A stretch of DNA of 64,000 nt. Source: Macrophomina tecta (taxonomy: Eukaryota > Ascomycota > Dothideomycetes > Botryosphaeriales > Botryosphaeriaceae). The position numbers and the translations under genes were made by a program. The notes under the pieces are model-generated. The model made no database searches. It had not been told where the DNA came from and saw only the letters and a list, made by a program, of their open reading frames with translations. The stretch is taken from positions 310,001-374,000 of the forward strand of contig JAKSGN010000033.1 in NCBI GenBank assembly GCA_024180945.1, read 5' to 3'. This document shows, one piece after another, positions 22,759-34,179 of the stretch (the first letter of the stretch is position 1; the number at the start of each line of letters is the position of its first letter).

Positions 22759-25207
22759 CGGGCCCCACCGGTTCCGCTGCTAGTTGTACCAAAGGTATTA
22801 TCTCTGATCCCAGCCATCGTTGCCCGCTGGGTCTCATCCTTCTTGTAGAGCTTCGTTAGGTATTCCTTGAAATCCCTCGACATGCGGACCGTCGACTTGA
22901 TGTGCTCTCGCGTGACCTGGATACGGCTCCTTTTGTCTCTGCTCTCTTCTGTTTGCGCAAGCGCCACCGCAATTTGGAAGGCATTTCTGATCTCACGGCC
23001 GTTCCACTTTAGCCTGTGCACCTCTTCACTAACCACGTAGTCTCTGGTGTCCTCGAGGATGGTCATCGTCTCGCCCTGCTCCTCCACCAGCTTTTTGAAG
23101 AAGCCCTCCCACACAGCTTCGCGGTCTGCATTGGTGAGAGGCGGGTAGTGGATCATTATGTGGATGCGCGAGATGAAAGCCTCATCGAAGGTGCCCACTC
23201 TGTTGGTAGTAAGAAAGAGGATCCCTTGGTAGTATTCAAGCGCCCGAAGGAATCCAGCTACCAGATTGTTACGCGCAAGGTCCTGGACTTGTCGATGCTC
23301 CATGTATATGTCCGCCTCGTCTATCAGCATGATCGCGCCCCAGCTGGCCGCGATCTTGAACCAGCGCTGCAACCTTTTCTCTACCGTCTCGGGGTCTATG
23401 CCGATATCGGCAGATGTCAAGGAGAGCAGCGGCCGCTTTGTATGTGCCGCGACGCACTCTGGTGGTCGGAAGTGTTAGCAATTAATAGATCATTTTCCAG
23501 GCTCGGGGAGGGGGAATACACAATGAGAGGCGCAGTTTATACATGCGTTTGTGGAAAGACTGACCTGCTGTATATGTTTTTCCGACGCCAGGCTTCCCAT
23601 GGAGAAGAAATATCAACCCTTCTCCTTTCCCACTTACAAAGTCCGCAGACCAAGACGAAGATTCAGGAACAGGCGCGAGTCTCTTTGCACCCTCATTGGG
23701 GCCGCCGGGCAGACCAGTGATATCCATAGGCTTGTCTTTCAGTCTTGCTATTGGTCCCCGTTCTTGTTTGATATCTTCCTCCTCATGCTTTTCAATTAGT
23801 TTCCGGACGTACTTCTCCGTCAACCTTGTAATTAGCTCTTTGGTTTCCTGCGGAATGACGAGACGCCTCAAAATATCGCCGTCGAAGGGAGGCTTCCTGA
23901 AGCTCAAAACATCGAGTTCGGCTATGAAGCAGACTGCATCAGTATAACTTCAATTCACAATCTTACAAAAAGGCCCAATTATGCAAGGACATACCCCAAT
24001 CTCGCGTTTTGAACAAGAAGGCTGCGATGGTCCCTCGACATAAAAACTTCATGTGAGAAGTGGCATCTCTTGTGTCTCCCATATAGTTGAGGAATTTCGC
24101 TGTCCTGGCACTATCATTGAGCCTTGATGTGCATTTCGGGCAGGTGCAGATCCGATACGAAGGAAGCTCGTGCAAATACGCGTTACTCATCAAGCCTTTT
24201 ATATCATCGGAGGTGATATCGGCCGCCCATTGTTGCCCGTCAACCATGACTTGTCCAACATACTGATTCGGAGTTAGAACGTGTGGCGCAAATACTGGAC
24301 TGGCCAAACTTACCGGTCGAATGGGATGCGTTCTAGTGAGCCCATCATAATCGAAGCATTGCTTATGCTTCAAGCGACAATACATCTCCCCTCTTTCCAT
24401 GAAGAATTCCCTGATATCTTGGCCACGTCTGCCCATGATTCGTACATCCTCGCTTGTCTCTGCAAATTCGCTGGGAATCAGAGGTAGTTCTGATACCTTG
24501 GTCAATGTTTGGCCGTAATCCAACCACAGAGTTTTGCTTTTTGGGTAAAGTAAAATCTCGTCTTCATCACTTTGGAGCTTCCAGGCCTCTATTTCGAGAC
24601 CTCTCTCGAATTTGCCCCACCCTTCCGTGCTAACTGACGCTACCACGTAAGTCTCCCATGCGCCTCTTCTTTCTTGGTCGCAGTAAAAATCGGCCCCAAG
24701 CTTGTAAAAAAGCCAGAGTGTATTGGTGGGGACACATCCTGCCGCCCATCGTTCACGAGCCTTTCGCACAGCATCACCGTTCTGACCGCGTACAAAGTCG
24801 AGCAGACAGGCAATCTCATGAGAAACCCCTTCATTGTCACAGAGGCCTTTGCTTTCGCCATCCGTTGATTCGTCTGATTGGAAAATCGCTGCGTAATCTT
24901 CGAGAGCCTGCTCATGATGCCAGATAACCATATATGGCCATTCTATCCTCATTTGATCGCTGCGAAAATCCTGGCCGGGATAATAGTGAACAACATGACA
25001 CAGAGCGCTGATGAGCCGGGTTGAAAAGATTTTGATGTATGGTCGATCCTTGGCGAAGATGGTTGGAGGCTTGGCCTTGCTCCAATCCCCCTTATTTTCG
25101 TTCGTGATGTTAACATCAACCGCTACAAAAAGCGCCGTGGTATTGTCTATCTTCTTAGCGGAGTACAGGGCTTCATGGCTTTTGCCTTCGGTCTCAAAGA
25201 CTGTCAT
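22731..25207 (-). CDS. AAA+ ATPase with N-terminal DUF7025-like region
   Basis: Exons on the minus strand are 25207-23995, 23933-23565 and 23458-22731, at least 769 aa. Introns are 61 and 106 nt; the second has a TGCTAACAC branch site. Walker A GKPGVGKT is at about 517-524 and Walker B IMLIDEAD at about 570-577 (Asp574, Glu575). Sensor-1 Asn lies in FLTTNR (about 613) and an arginine-finger candidate in FISRIH. The N-terminal 400 residues resemble the DUF7025 region that precedes AAA modules in many fungal ATPases. The frame stays open upstream of 25207 to about 25311 with coding-like sequence (AYKVEYIHGPSK), so a 5' exon is probably missing from my model. The last codons come from the LTR: before insertion the protein would have ended GGARYS; now it ends GGAR followed by VTAQPPQG. 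Catalytic parts are intact. Confidence 0.8.
22759..22763. repeat. Right target-site duplication CGGGC of element B
   Basis: Matches 7807-7811 and lies inside the final codons of the AAA+ gene. Confidence 0.9.
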
Positions 25208-25825
25208 TTTGCTCGGTCCGTGGATATATTCTACTTTGTAGGCGATTCTATCAAGGTGCGGAGCATTCTGTGTCGAGCAGGGAGCCTCTGTATTGGGAGA
25301 AGGTTCTCGCTTTTACGGTAGGGCTGCGGCTGCAATGCTCCGTTTAATATTCCATCGGTAAGTTGAGCCGCTCGGACACATGAGGGCACCTGAAAGCAGC
25401 CTGGAGCGGCTGAGAAGACCTGGGTGCAAGCAAAGTCGCCACAATATATTATGGATGCTTACATGAGCCTTACACGCATGATTGCCGGTTAGCCAAGAAA
25501 TCTAGGCTGGCGAGGCTGTCCAAACAAGATCGCCAGATGCAGCCCCAAACCGCCGGCTGCAGAATCCGCTCAAACCGTAACGGAACACTCACATGCTTCC
25601 ATACCAGCTTGTTTCTTGATCTGACGCATCCGCCGATTGCTGCCCAGAATAAGCTCTCAGCCTTGCCATACGGTCCGGGGCGCTGAGGGCAGCCTCTCCC
25701 CCAGCATGCGGGGTTTCGAATTGTAGGTTTTCCCAGGAAATTCGTAGCCGGATCAAGAATATTTGAGAAAAGCTTGAAATCCCGCCTTAGCGACAGATCA
25801 GGCCGCTTCTTTGACGCGCCATATC
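25208..25825. promoter_or_regulatory. Divergent intergenic region between the AAA+ and DUF7708 genes
   Basis: About 600 bp between two genes that point away from each other. The part next to 25207 (to about 25311) is probably a 5' coding extension of the AAA+ gene. The remainder should hold both promoters. I see no clear TATA box. Confidence 0.4.
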
Positions 25826-27996
25826 ATGCAACCTATCAGGCAAAACATGAAGCAATGGATCAAAGGATTCTCGGCTGAGTTCCAGCTTGAAGCAAAGACG
25901 GATTCAGATGTTCAGCTGGCAGCCGCGCTTGTCGAGGACCAAGCATGGTCAGAGGAGCAGCAGAAGGCTGAGGACCAAGCAGATGAGTATCTGGCTAGCA
26001 GTTGGTATGATCGAGGGTCAACGCGACGCTTGCTGGATTTTTTTTGGTTAATTGTCTTTGGCTTATACACAGGAAAAATTTACGGGATGAACTGGAAGCG
26101 AAGCGCGAAGAGCTTCATGCGCTCGCAACCGATTTCCACAGCCACCTTCCACCAGACATTCAGAATGAGGTGACCAACACCCCAAGGTCCTTTCAAGCTG
26201 TCATCAACGCTTCAGAGAAATTACGGTCATCCTGGGAAACCCGTTCCGAGACGAACAAGTTTGCGAAAGCGCGCATGTACATGCGCAAAGTCGGCACCGC
26301 GATCAGCAATCACTCAAACTTCTTGAAAATCCTGCCTTCCAGTAATGATTACACGTCAGTCTTCTGCGGCGCGCTGACTGTTCTCATCACGGTACTCATT
26401 GCCATCTGTTGCATGTCCATGGCATGCCGCTGATCTTCCGACAGGCCTCTTCCAATTATGAAAAACTCAGTGAAGGGTTTGCGCGCGCTGTCGCTGAAAT
26501 CAACGATTGTGTCGCTACCGTCCATGAGGAAGTGCTACATCACCGAGATGACATTTGCATGCAACACCTAGTGCTCCGTCTCTACTGCCTCATATTCTCT
26601 TTCCTGATACACGTCGTGAAATGGTACACTGACAGGGGACACAAGCGGGGACGGCGCAGTTTGAATGAGAGCCTCTATGATCATTATCAGGAGCAGCTCC
26701 GGGAGATCCGTCGGCTCTCGGAAATGATTAGTAGAAGGGTCAACAGCCGTGATATGGGTAACTTGCGAGACTCCGTAGCGATGTTGCACCAACAAAACGG
26801 TACGTTACGGTTCCTCTTAGAGCTACAGCAGCACGACCTGCGGAAGTCCCGGCTCATGCAGTACGATTATTTCGAGCAATTGGCCGTCAAAATTCGGAAC
26901 GACCGCAAGGGAGAAATGCGACGTCAACAAGAGCAGTTCCAGAGGGTCATTTTGGAGAGATTCCTGCCCGAGGCTTGCAGAACACTTGCGGGGGTGGTTG
27001 CGAGAGAGCACTTAGAAATCGCAGCCACCGAATTCCGCGCCCAGTCCATAAGCCCAGTGCCGGCCGTTGGTAAGTCTCCAGAAATCGCCACCATTGGCCG
27101 CTTGCTCATCCGCGCAGATCAATCCGTAAAATCCTCAGCAAAAGACAGCGGCTCTCTCGTTCCACCAGAGCCCACCTACACCCGCTCAAACGTTGTCCTC
27201 CACTCCGCACACCTCGCCGAATCCTTCAACGACCAGCGCATTTCGCCCTACTTTACCACTCCAGGCACCTCTCTCCCCAGCCTCCTAGCCAACGCCGAAG
27301 TCGTCGCCCGCATCCAATCCCTCACCGTCTCGCCAACCTCCTCCATCCTCCACGTGTGTACGCCGTGGGAGCTCGGCGAAGAGACGGAAGCCGCCCTCAT
27401 CGCGTCGCGCTATGCGGCCGCGTCCCGCGCGGCCGGCGTGTCGGTCGTGTCGTTCTTTTGCAGTCTCGAGCGCGCGGACCCGCCAGAAGGCTGGACGCGC
27501 GAGACGATGGCGCTGGTGGCGCTGGGGTATGCGGTGATACGGCAGCTGGTGGAACTGCTGCCGGAGAGCGAAGAAGCGAACGAAGAAATGGATGACGACG
27601 ACCGTCCCGGGATCGCACGATTTGGCGACGCGGAGTTCGGCCCGGCCAGGCTTGCGGCGCTGGATGGAACGCTGCGGACGTGGGACGTGGCGCTGGAGCT
27701 GCTGCGGGATCTGTTCAGCGCGAATGATGAGCCGTTGCTGTATATGGTGATTGATGGGGTCCATTTATTGGATGATTTTTCGCATGGCAGTACGCGGGAG
27801 GCGTTGGGGAAGTTTGTGGCGTTGCTGAGGGCGGGTCGTCGAGGAGAAGGCGGAGAGGTATCTCGTGAAGATCTTGTTTACAACTGCTGGGCAGTCTACT
27901 GCGTTGAATGAGGTGCTCGATGGGAGGGATGTTATTACCGTGTCCAAGCCGGTAAGCTTGAATGGAGCTGGCCGGAGTGGTAGAAGATTACTTTGA
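25826..27996 (+). CDS. DUF7708-type NLR-like protein, frameshifted near the end
   Basis: Exons are 25826-26004, 26073-26391 and 26445 onward. Introns are 68 nt (GTATGA...ACACAG) and 53 nt (GTACTC...CGACAG) and restore one frame. The N-terminal part (YLASSWKNLRDELEAK, HLPPDIQNEV, SNHSNFLKILPSSNDYTSVFCG) matches the DUF7708 region found at the N-terminus of many fungal NLR-like proteins. A helical middle follows. The C-terminal part holds ILHVCTPWELGEETEA where a P-loop would be expected, without a GxxxxGK motif, and LLYMVIDGVHLLDD, a Walker-B-like strand. The frame kept through 27833 ends at 27911. One base over, coding resumes (VVEEKAERYLVKILFTTAGQ) and runs to TGA at 27994-27996, so a 1-nt indel sits in GGGCGGG near 27831-27835. 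It could be a sequencing error or true decay. Intact length would be about 680 aa. Confidence 0.7.
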
Positions 27997-28201
27997 ACTC
28001 GCAAGATGCTCGCCCTTAAGTTTTGATAGAAGCATATCGATGTCAACAGTAATTACTATACTACATATGAGGACATTGCTTATCATTTTTTTTATGGTCA
28101 ATCCTAGGAAGTCTGCAGAAGTATCTCTCAGCTATTCAAGTAATTTTCACATTGCAAGGATCTATGTTTAGTCGAGGGCATTAATGGGCCTCAATCACCT
28201 C
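27997..28201. other. Short intergenic gap
   Basis: AT-richer than its surroundings, with an open frame of 69 codons on the plus strand that shows no motif. Confidence 0.4.
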
Positions 28202-28573
28202 TCAGAGCTTCGCATAAACCTCATCGAAGATCACCTTTTCACCATTACCATGCTGCGTTGAAGCGCTTGGCCAATGGCCAGAGCCCTCACTGAGCTTTCG
28301 AGTTTGACGGGCAAGGTACTCTTGTGCAAGCAACACGCAGTAACAAATATGCAACCGCTGGTCTTGGCGTAGCTGACAAAAAATCCCGATGAATCGTGCA
28401 AGTCTGCTGTCTGTGATCGAAACACCACTGGTCGACCGTATTCGCCACGTTCCACCTTCTCGTACGCCTCCCGATATGACGCTTCGAATCGCCGGGAAAC
28501 TCCGCACATGATAATGACCGTGACTCTTGTACTTCAGACGTGTCTCGTCGACAGTTATGATTGCGTCTTTCAA
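28202..28573 (-). pseudogene. Probable BTB/POZ gene relic
   Basis: Three minus-strand frames overlap and each looks coding for part of the length. The first begins IITVDETRLK, the second continues MCGVSRRFEASYREAYE, and the first resumes as CYCVLLAQEYLARQTRKLSE and ends GEKVIFDEVYAKL. The order (beta strand with a ligand-like Asp, Cys-x-x-Ser-Phe-type helix, then a Tyr-x-Leu-Ala-x-x-Tyr helix and a final Val-x-x-x-Tyr) recalls fungal BTB proteins. At least two frame changes without splice signals mean it is not functional as written. The family call is tentative. Confidence 0.35.
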
Positions 28574-29416
28574 GCATCATGCGGGTAGAGCGTCACGGCG
28601 AAGAATGGAGTCGGTGAGGGCTGTTCCTGTTCTGTGAATACAATGGGTAGGTGAGTCCTTGCCGTTGGAAAAGTGACTCCTGATGCTGGCAGGAGAAGGG
28701 GAAGGTTATGAAGAGATACGGGAGGCTACTAGAATCCATGTCGTGCTGCTTCCACGCACGCGAGTTCGTGTAATGTGAGGATCAGCAGCTAATGGGGTGA
28801 GTCGTGATCCAGCCGTATACTTTTTCCGCCTCTAATTTCGCCATCAAGTCTCTAACGCTAGCGCAATCGACGGCAATGGTTTTGGGGCTTGAATGACTCG
28901 AGGCCGTGAACAATAGCCCGACCAATGCTGGCCGTTCCTCCCGCGAATGCTACCTTCATTCGTCGTAGCGCACAGTTTTTGCTAATTCGGAATAAGAGCT
29001 TCGATAATGTAAGAGGTGGGATAGAAAAATTAGGTATATTAAGGTTTCGTCCTGAACTATAGATGCAGTTGACGTCTCGGACAATTCGAGCGAAATATTA
29101 TCGGCCACCGGACGATAAAAATGTCGACTCGCAGCATTAACATCGCTGGAAGTACATACGAGACTGGAATTGTAAAGTAGTTGGCAGAACCCGGACGAAT
29201 TAACGCATCAAAATAAGAACAAGCGTTTAGGAGCGGTCTGGGATACCTTAAACCGTACTAAAATAGACAAGTGTGTCCGGTTGCTTTGTAAGTCCAGGAA
29301 GCCAAGAGTAGAGCTCGCGACAGTCCACGTCCGAATAGCGCGACCGACATCGGCTTCGGGAACATGAACGCCGAATCGCGCTAACCCGGTGCGTTCACCT
29401 CTGGACCTTCTTCACG
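28574..29416. other. Intergenic, no gene recognised
   Basis: About 840 bp between the relic and the SDR promoter. No frame above 60 codons with a motif, no repeat seen. Confidence 0.45.
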
Positions 29417-29425
29417 TATATATAG
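29417..29425 (+). promoter_or_regulatory. TATA box of the SDR gene
   Basis: TATATATAG, 128 nt upstream of the ATG at 29553, a normal distance for a fungal promoter with a short leader. Confidence 0.5.
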
Positions 29426-29552
29426 AGTCTTACCATAAGAATCCACCTAATCTCCGCAATAATCACCACACATACGCCCTTACTGCTTGACATCACTGCA
29501 GTAGCTCCAAAAATCCCGCCAGTATTGAGCCAAACGCAATTCAATCCTTAAG

Positions 29553-30730
29553 ATGAGTCTCGGCTTCAACTTCGGTCACAGCACCAAGGCTAGCGAGGTA
29601 GCAAACGCATTTGCTGATCGGATCAAGGGTCGCATCAGTAAGGCTTTCTGAAGTAAAACGCAAGCAGGATACTAATTTCTCTGCACATCCACAGTCGCCA
29701 TTACGGGAGTTTCTAGATCCGGTCTCGGCGGAGCAGCTGCTCGTGCGCTCGCAGACCATGATCCAGAGTTACTTATACTCGTCTCCCGGACACAATCCAA
29801 GCTCGACGAAGTAATTGCCGATATTAAGGCTGTCAAGCCTAACGTCAATGTCAAATCCGTCCTGGTCGATTTAATCTCGCAAGTCTCTGTCCGCAAGGCT
29901 GCAGAGGAAATCAAGGCCCTCGCCCCGCGCTTGGACATCCTAATTAACAATGCCGGCCTCACCCTCTATGAGCGAAAATATTCTCCTGAGGGCGTCGAAA
30001 CCCAGCTTGCGGCTAACCATCTCGGGCCCTTCCTCCTTACCAACCTCCTGAAGGATCGCCTCCTAGCCGCGGCTGAGAACACTCTTTCTGGTGCCACACG
30101 CATCATCAATGTCGCTAGCGACACTCACCGCGCATGTCCCTTTAGATTTCACGATTACAACTCTGAGGGTAAGCCAATTCCTCCTGAAGAGGTTGGATCT
30201 GTCCACTTGTGGCCGTCAGCATTTCACAGGACCGAGGACGGGTATATGGGCTTCCAGACGTATAGCCATACCAAAACGGCAAACATACTGTTCACCGTAG
30301 GCCTGAATAAGCGTTTGGCGGGCACCGGCATTCTGTCTTATACGCTGCATCCCGGCGGTAAGTTTGAAGGCGCCAATGTATCGCACTGTTCGCTAACCTC
30401 GCAAAATAGTTATCGCCACAGAAATGGGTCGGGACATGCCCAGTGACGTTCAGAGCCAGCTAGGCGAGCTCTTGGCACAGTTCAAACCTAAGCCCAGCAC
30501 CGAAGAAGGATCATCGACAACCTTAGTTGCCGCATTGCATCCGGCCCTGAACGGTACGTTTTGGGCGTAAAGTCAGGCAATAAACGCTAATTGAAATTAT
30601 AGAGATGAGTGAAGGCAAGTTGTATCTAGAGGACTGCCAGTTCGCGAATCCTGAACCCTACGCCGTCGATTCCGAGAAAGCCGATAAGTTATGGGTGTTA
30701 AGTGAGGAGCTTGTAGGGCAGAAGTTTTAA
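29553..30730 (+). CDS. Short-chain dehydrogenase/reductase
   Basis: Exons are 29553-29637, 29695-30357, 30410-30553 and 30603-30730, 339 aa. All three introns (57, 52 and 49 nt) have GT/AG ends; the first two have CTAAT/CTAAC branch sites and the third a GCTAAT. The cofactor loop TGVSRSGLG is at about 32-40, the NNAG motif follows LDILI, and the active-site YSHTK is present with the upstream Ser region (INVASD). Classical SDRs oxidise or reduce alcohols and carbonyls with NAD(P)H. The long insertion between NVASD and the Tyr and the C-terminal extension fit the retinol dehydrogenase/WW-oxidoreductase-like group common in fungi. Substrate unknown. It appears intact although its neighbours on both sides are broken. 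Confidence 0.85.
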
Positions 30731-31499
30731 AGGCCCGGCTAGCGAAGCGTACGGCATGGACGGAGTTAAATCTGTTATCTACAGCCCAAGCCTTGAATTT
30801 GTTAACCAGTTTATCAACCGTTGTTAAAGTTTGCCAGTGTTCCTATCTCAACTGAGGTTGCTGCTTACTGTTATTCTATAACTCCTCAATTGCTAGTTTT
30901 GTGTCCTTTAGTGTCTGTCAGCCAGCGTCACCAGTGTTTATTGGTTAAAATTATTGTTTTGCTAACCTATACTTGCTCACACGGTCTCTGTAATACCCTG
31001 CACATAAGCACTGAAACGCCTCACATTAGTAATAAAACTACACTAGCCCGTTAAATGGAGAAGCTGCTCTCCAACAGTATAGATACTTAATTTACATCAA
31101 TAGCATAATTAATCATTACTAATGAATGTTCATCCACACTCTAACATCATACTATCAGTTAATGAACACGAAGGCAGATGCAAAACTTACAAGTTGTGTA
31201 CCTACCGCATGAGGGAAAATCCTGGCAACAAGGTTGGCGCAGTTCGAGCGCGAGGCGAGAAAGGCTACCGGTAGCATACTGTTGGTCGACAGCAGAATTT
31301 GTTTGTAGAGAAGTTGAAGATGCTGACTTTGGCTGCTGACTCGTGGAGAGAGCGGCGCTGCCACTTGACGCAACAATGGTAGGTCTTTTTTCTAATGAAT
31401 GTAAGCGAGATCGTTGATTAAAAAAAAAAAAAATAGTCGCACGACTGTAAACTTTGAAGCATTATCTGCAGTCTCTTCATTCAACATGTATCGGAGTTA
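30731..31499. other. Intergenic, no gene recognised
   Basis: AT-rich region between the convergent SDR and VOC genes, with an A13 tract at about 31421-31433. A minus-strand frame at 31155-31376 has no motif. Confidence 0.45.
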
Positions 31500-32052
31500 C
31501 TACAAAGCAGATCTCAGACCCATGAAGTCGAAGTTGACGTCCAGCACTTCTACGATGTTTCCCCAAGGATCCGCCAGGTAAGGGCACGTAATTTCGCCCT
31601 TCTCAGATGGCTCAGTTGTCCTCCCGACTCGCTTGCCCCCTCCGCCTCAAATTTCGCCGCCAGCGCTTCCGGATCGGGATCTGTAATGCAAATGTGAAAC
31701 ACGCCCCTCTGCTGATAACGGAAGACCTCCGTATCCTCGAATTTTGGGTTGATGAATTCAAAGACCTCAAACCTAACGCCATTGCTGGTAATCATTTTTG
31801 CCAGCTTAACTTCTTGCAAACTTCCGGGGTAAATTTGGAAAATGCCGTCGTTCGGCCTCTCGGAACGCTTGATGTGGCCTCTCTTGCCTAATAGCTTGAA
31901 GCCGAGGACTTTCGAATACCAATCGATAGTTTCTTGAGCGTCCGAAACAGATATTCTGATACGGTTGTAGGCTCGATTATAGGTCCTCTGATAGCTCAGT
32001 CAGATATCACGGCTTTTTCAAGCTTTGGAGGGCTTACTCTGCTCTGTTCCAT
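31500..32052 (-). pseudogene. VOC/glyoxalase-like protein, frameshifted
   Basis: Minus strand. Exon 1 at 32052-32038 gives MEQSR, followed by a 50-nt intron (GTAAGC...CTATCAG) and exon 2 from 31987. The sequence IRISVSDAQETIDWYSKVLGF is the typical first module of a vicinal-oxygen-chelate fold, and FHICITDPDPEALAAKFEAE the second. After this the frame runs out of phase. One base over, it continues GKRVG...YLADPWGNIVEVLD to a stop at 31500, the usual C-terminal metal-ligand strand with Glu. The break lies in a run of five C (31636-31640) where six would restore the frame. Family members include lactoylglutathione lyases and ring-cleavage dioxygenases. Intact length would be about 165 aa. Either a sequencing error or recent loss. 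Confidence 0.65.
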
Positions 32053-32811
32053 TCTTGCCGTCTGTGATTGTAGATTCGAGGGAATGCCGCTTCTTCAGTC
32101 AACAAGCTTAGCTCGGGGGATGAATACCTAAAAGAGACATATATCTTGTACGGTAATTTGCTGAAGGAGTTATTTATAGAAGACCGCAGACTCGCGGTGG
32201 GATCTAAAGGGCCAGCAAGTGGAACGCATGGTACCCGAAGGATTGCATAGACTGCTGACGGCATTGAAAATGGCCAATGAGGTGGTTATGTTGAGAGCCA
32301 GTAGGAAGAAAGCCTGCCCTCTGGTGTTAGGTATCACCTACTTTTTAACAAAATTCCCGATCATTCAGCCATGGCCCGCCACGAGCCCCCATCAAATTTA
32401 CGGGAATGCATCACCGAGAAGGAAAACCATCTCACAGCTCCACAGTGAACTATGGCGCTTGAGTTCTTAGCGACCTTGCAACACAAGTCATATTACTCTC
32501 CCAAGGTGCATAGGCGGGAAAGGCCGCGCGCCACCCTCGCGCTTCCGGATTACCCTACCCCAGATTACCCGCATTCTTGTGTCTGAGAGGATGGGCGAGG
32601 GCCACGGACCAAATTGCTTCTATGCCTCATCGGCTCGGTAGATAGAAACAAGGGCATGACATAGATTCATTGCCATGCCCCACTTGTGTGTAACTAAATT
32701 ACGCATCCCCTGGATTCCATCTGAACGAATTCTCTTCGAAAAACCTTGGTGGGTAAAAACAAGAAGATATATAACTCACGCGAGTGAATTTTTCTAACCT
32801 ATTGTGCGCAG
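32053..32811. other. Intergenic, no gene recognised
   Basis: No recognisable gene. A branch-site-like TTCTAACC at 32791-32798 and GCGCAG at 32806-32811 look like the 3' end of an intron leading into the transporter fragment, but I find no upstream exon. Confidence 0.4.
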
Positions 32812-33611
32812 GCATACTTGCTGGACTGCCTCTACCGCCACGTTTTTCGATAAAATACAGGGCAATGCTGTGAGGTACAGCATCACCGCGGCCTGCGGGT
32901 CCGGATTCTTGCTCTTTGGCTACGATCAAGGAGTCTTTGGAGGTCTGCTTAGTAACAGGCCTTTCCTCGATACATTCAACCACCCGAGCGCCACGATCCA
33001 AGGGCAGATTGGTGCCACATATGATATAGGATGTATTATGGGCACATTGCTCTCTATCTTCGTTGGAGACAAGCTCAGTCGGAGACGGTGTGTCTTCCTT
33101 GGCTGTGTCATCCCCATCATCGGTGGCATTCTACAAGCCGCCTCCTACTCCCTTGCGCCCATGATCGTCGGCCGCATCGTCGCTGGGGTCGGAAATGGCA
33201 TGAATACCATTGCAATTCCAATCTGGCAATCAGAGACGGCGAAGGCGAGCCACCGCAGAAAGCTGGTAGTCCTTCAACTTGCCACGAATATATTTGGAAT
33301 TGTCATTACCGACGTGAGCCTCAACTTCGTCCCCACTGCAGATAGTTACGCAAAGGCGTGAGCTAACGCATTCCTGGAGTGGATGAACTACGACCTTACA
33401 TATATTCCGGACAACCCAATCAGCTGGCGCTTCCCCCTCGCTTTTCAACGCTTCTTCGCCCTCGTCACGATGGCCATGGTCTCCATAGCGCGCGAGTCAC
33501 CCCGCTGGCTCGTGATGAGAGACCGAGTGGAAGAAGCACAAGCAATCCTCGCACGACTTGCAGGCAAGCCCTATGACGACGCTGAAGTCGCCAATGAGGT
33601 CAACTACCTAG
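32812..33611 (+). pseudogene. Truncated MFS sugar transporter (N-terminal half)
   Basis: Readable parts at 32812-33313 and 33380-33611. Hallmarks of the sugar porter family: FLLFGYDQGVFGGLL in TM1, VGDKLSRRRCVFLG (the DKxxRR loop), IVGRIVAGVGNGMNT in TM4 and ARESPRWLVMRDR after TM6. The frame change between the parts fits a 66-nt intron with donor GTGAGC and branch GCTAAC, but the acceptor reads GGAG instead of YAG, perhaps mutated. A good donor GTACGT follows VNYL at 33612, yet nothing resembling the second six membrane helices is found downstream to 34180. The start exon is also missing. I regard it as a remnant. The loss looks like a deletion rather than RIP, because the base composition is normal. 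Confidence 0.7.
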
Positions 33612-34179
33612 GTACGTTCATATGGAAGACGTGACGCTAAGCTTTATTTTGAGGGCCTGTGACTTCGATTCACTTTTCGCGTAAAAACAGTCTCAAAATC
33701 CACTCCCCCAGTGTTCGCCACCTCTCTTGCACTACCATACCAATAGACGCGATATCCGGCAACAGCGCAGAAGTAGTATTCTCTGCGGGCCATATATATG
33801 TTGGCGCTACGGTTGGGCGGCTGCCCGCTTGAATAAAACTAAGAGATCCACATCTATCCGACAAGGGACAGCAGAACGAAGCCAAAATACACCAATGACA
33901 ACAGCGAAACTACGAGTCCATGGGCGCATCGTAACAATTACCTAGCTTTTGGTATTTTCCCGTCTCTCATACCCACCCCGCTGCCATGTACGGACGGAAA
34001 TTCCCCACATGTTGCTGCATCTGACTGCGCCGCACGGATCAAACTTCAGGCCTTCCTTCACCTAGTGGCCATTATTACCCCAGAATAGTACAGCACTGTG
34101 TGATTCAACTGCGATCAGTAGTATTGATGATTGGTAAAGTCTGACACGCCGCCTCAAAACCTACTCAGTGAAACATGGC
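33612..34179. other. Intergenic, no gene recognised
   Basis: Should contain the missing half of the transporter but does not. No motif-bearing frame. Confidence 0.4.

Noticed and set aside
26044..26072. 26-nt intron GTTAAT...ACACAG in the DUF7708 gene
   Set aside because: Too short; a 68-nt intron starting at GTATGA (26005) gives the correct frame and a better donor.
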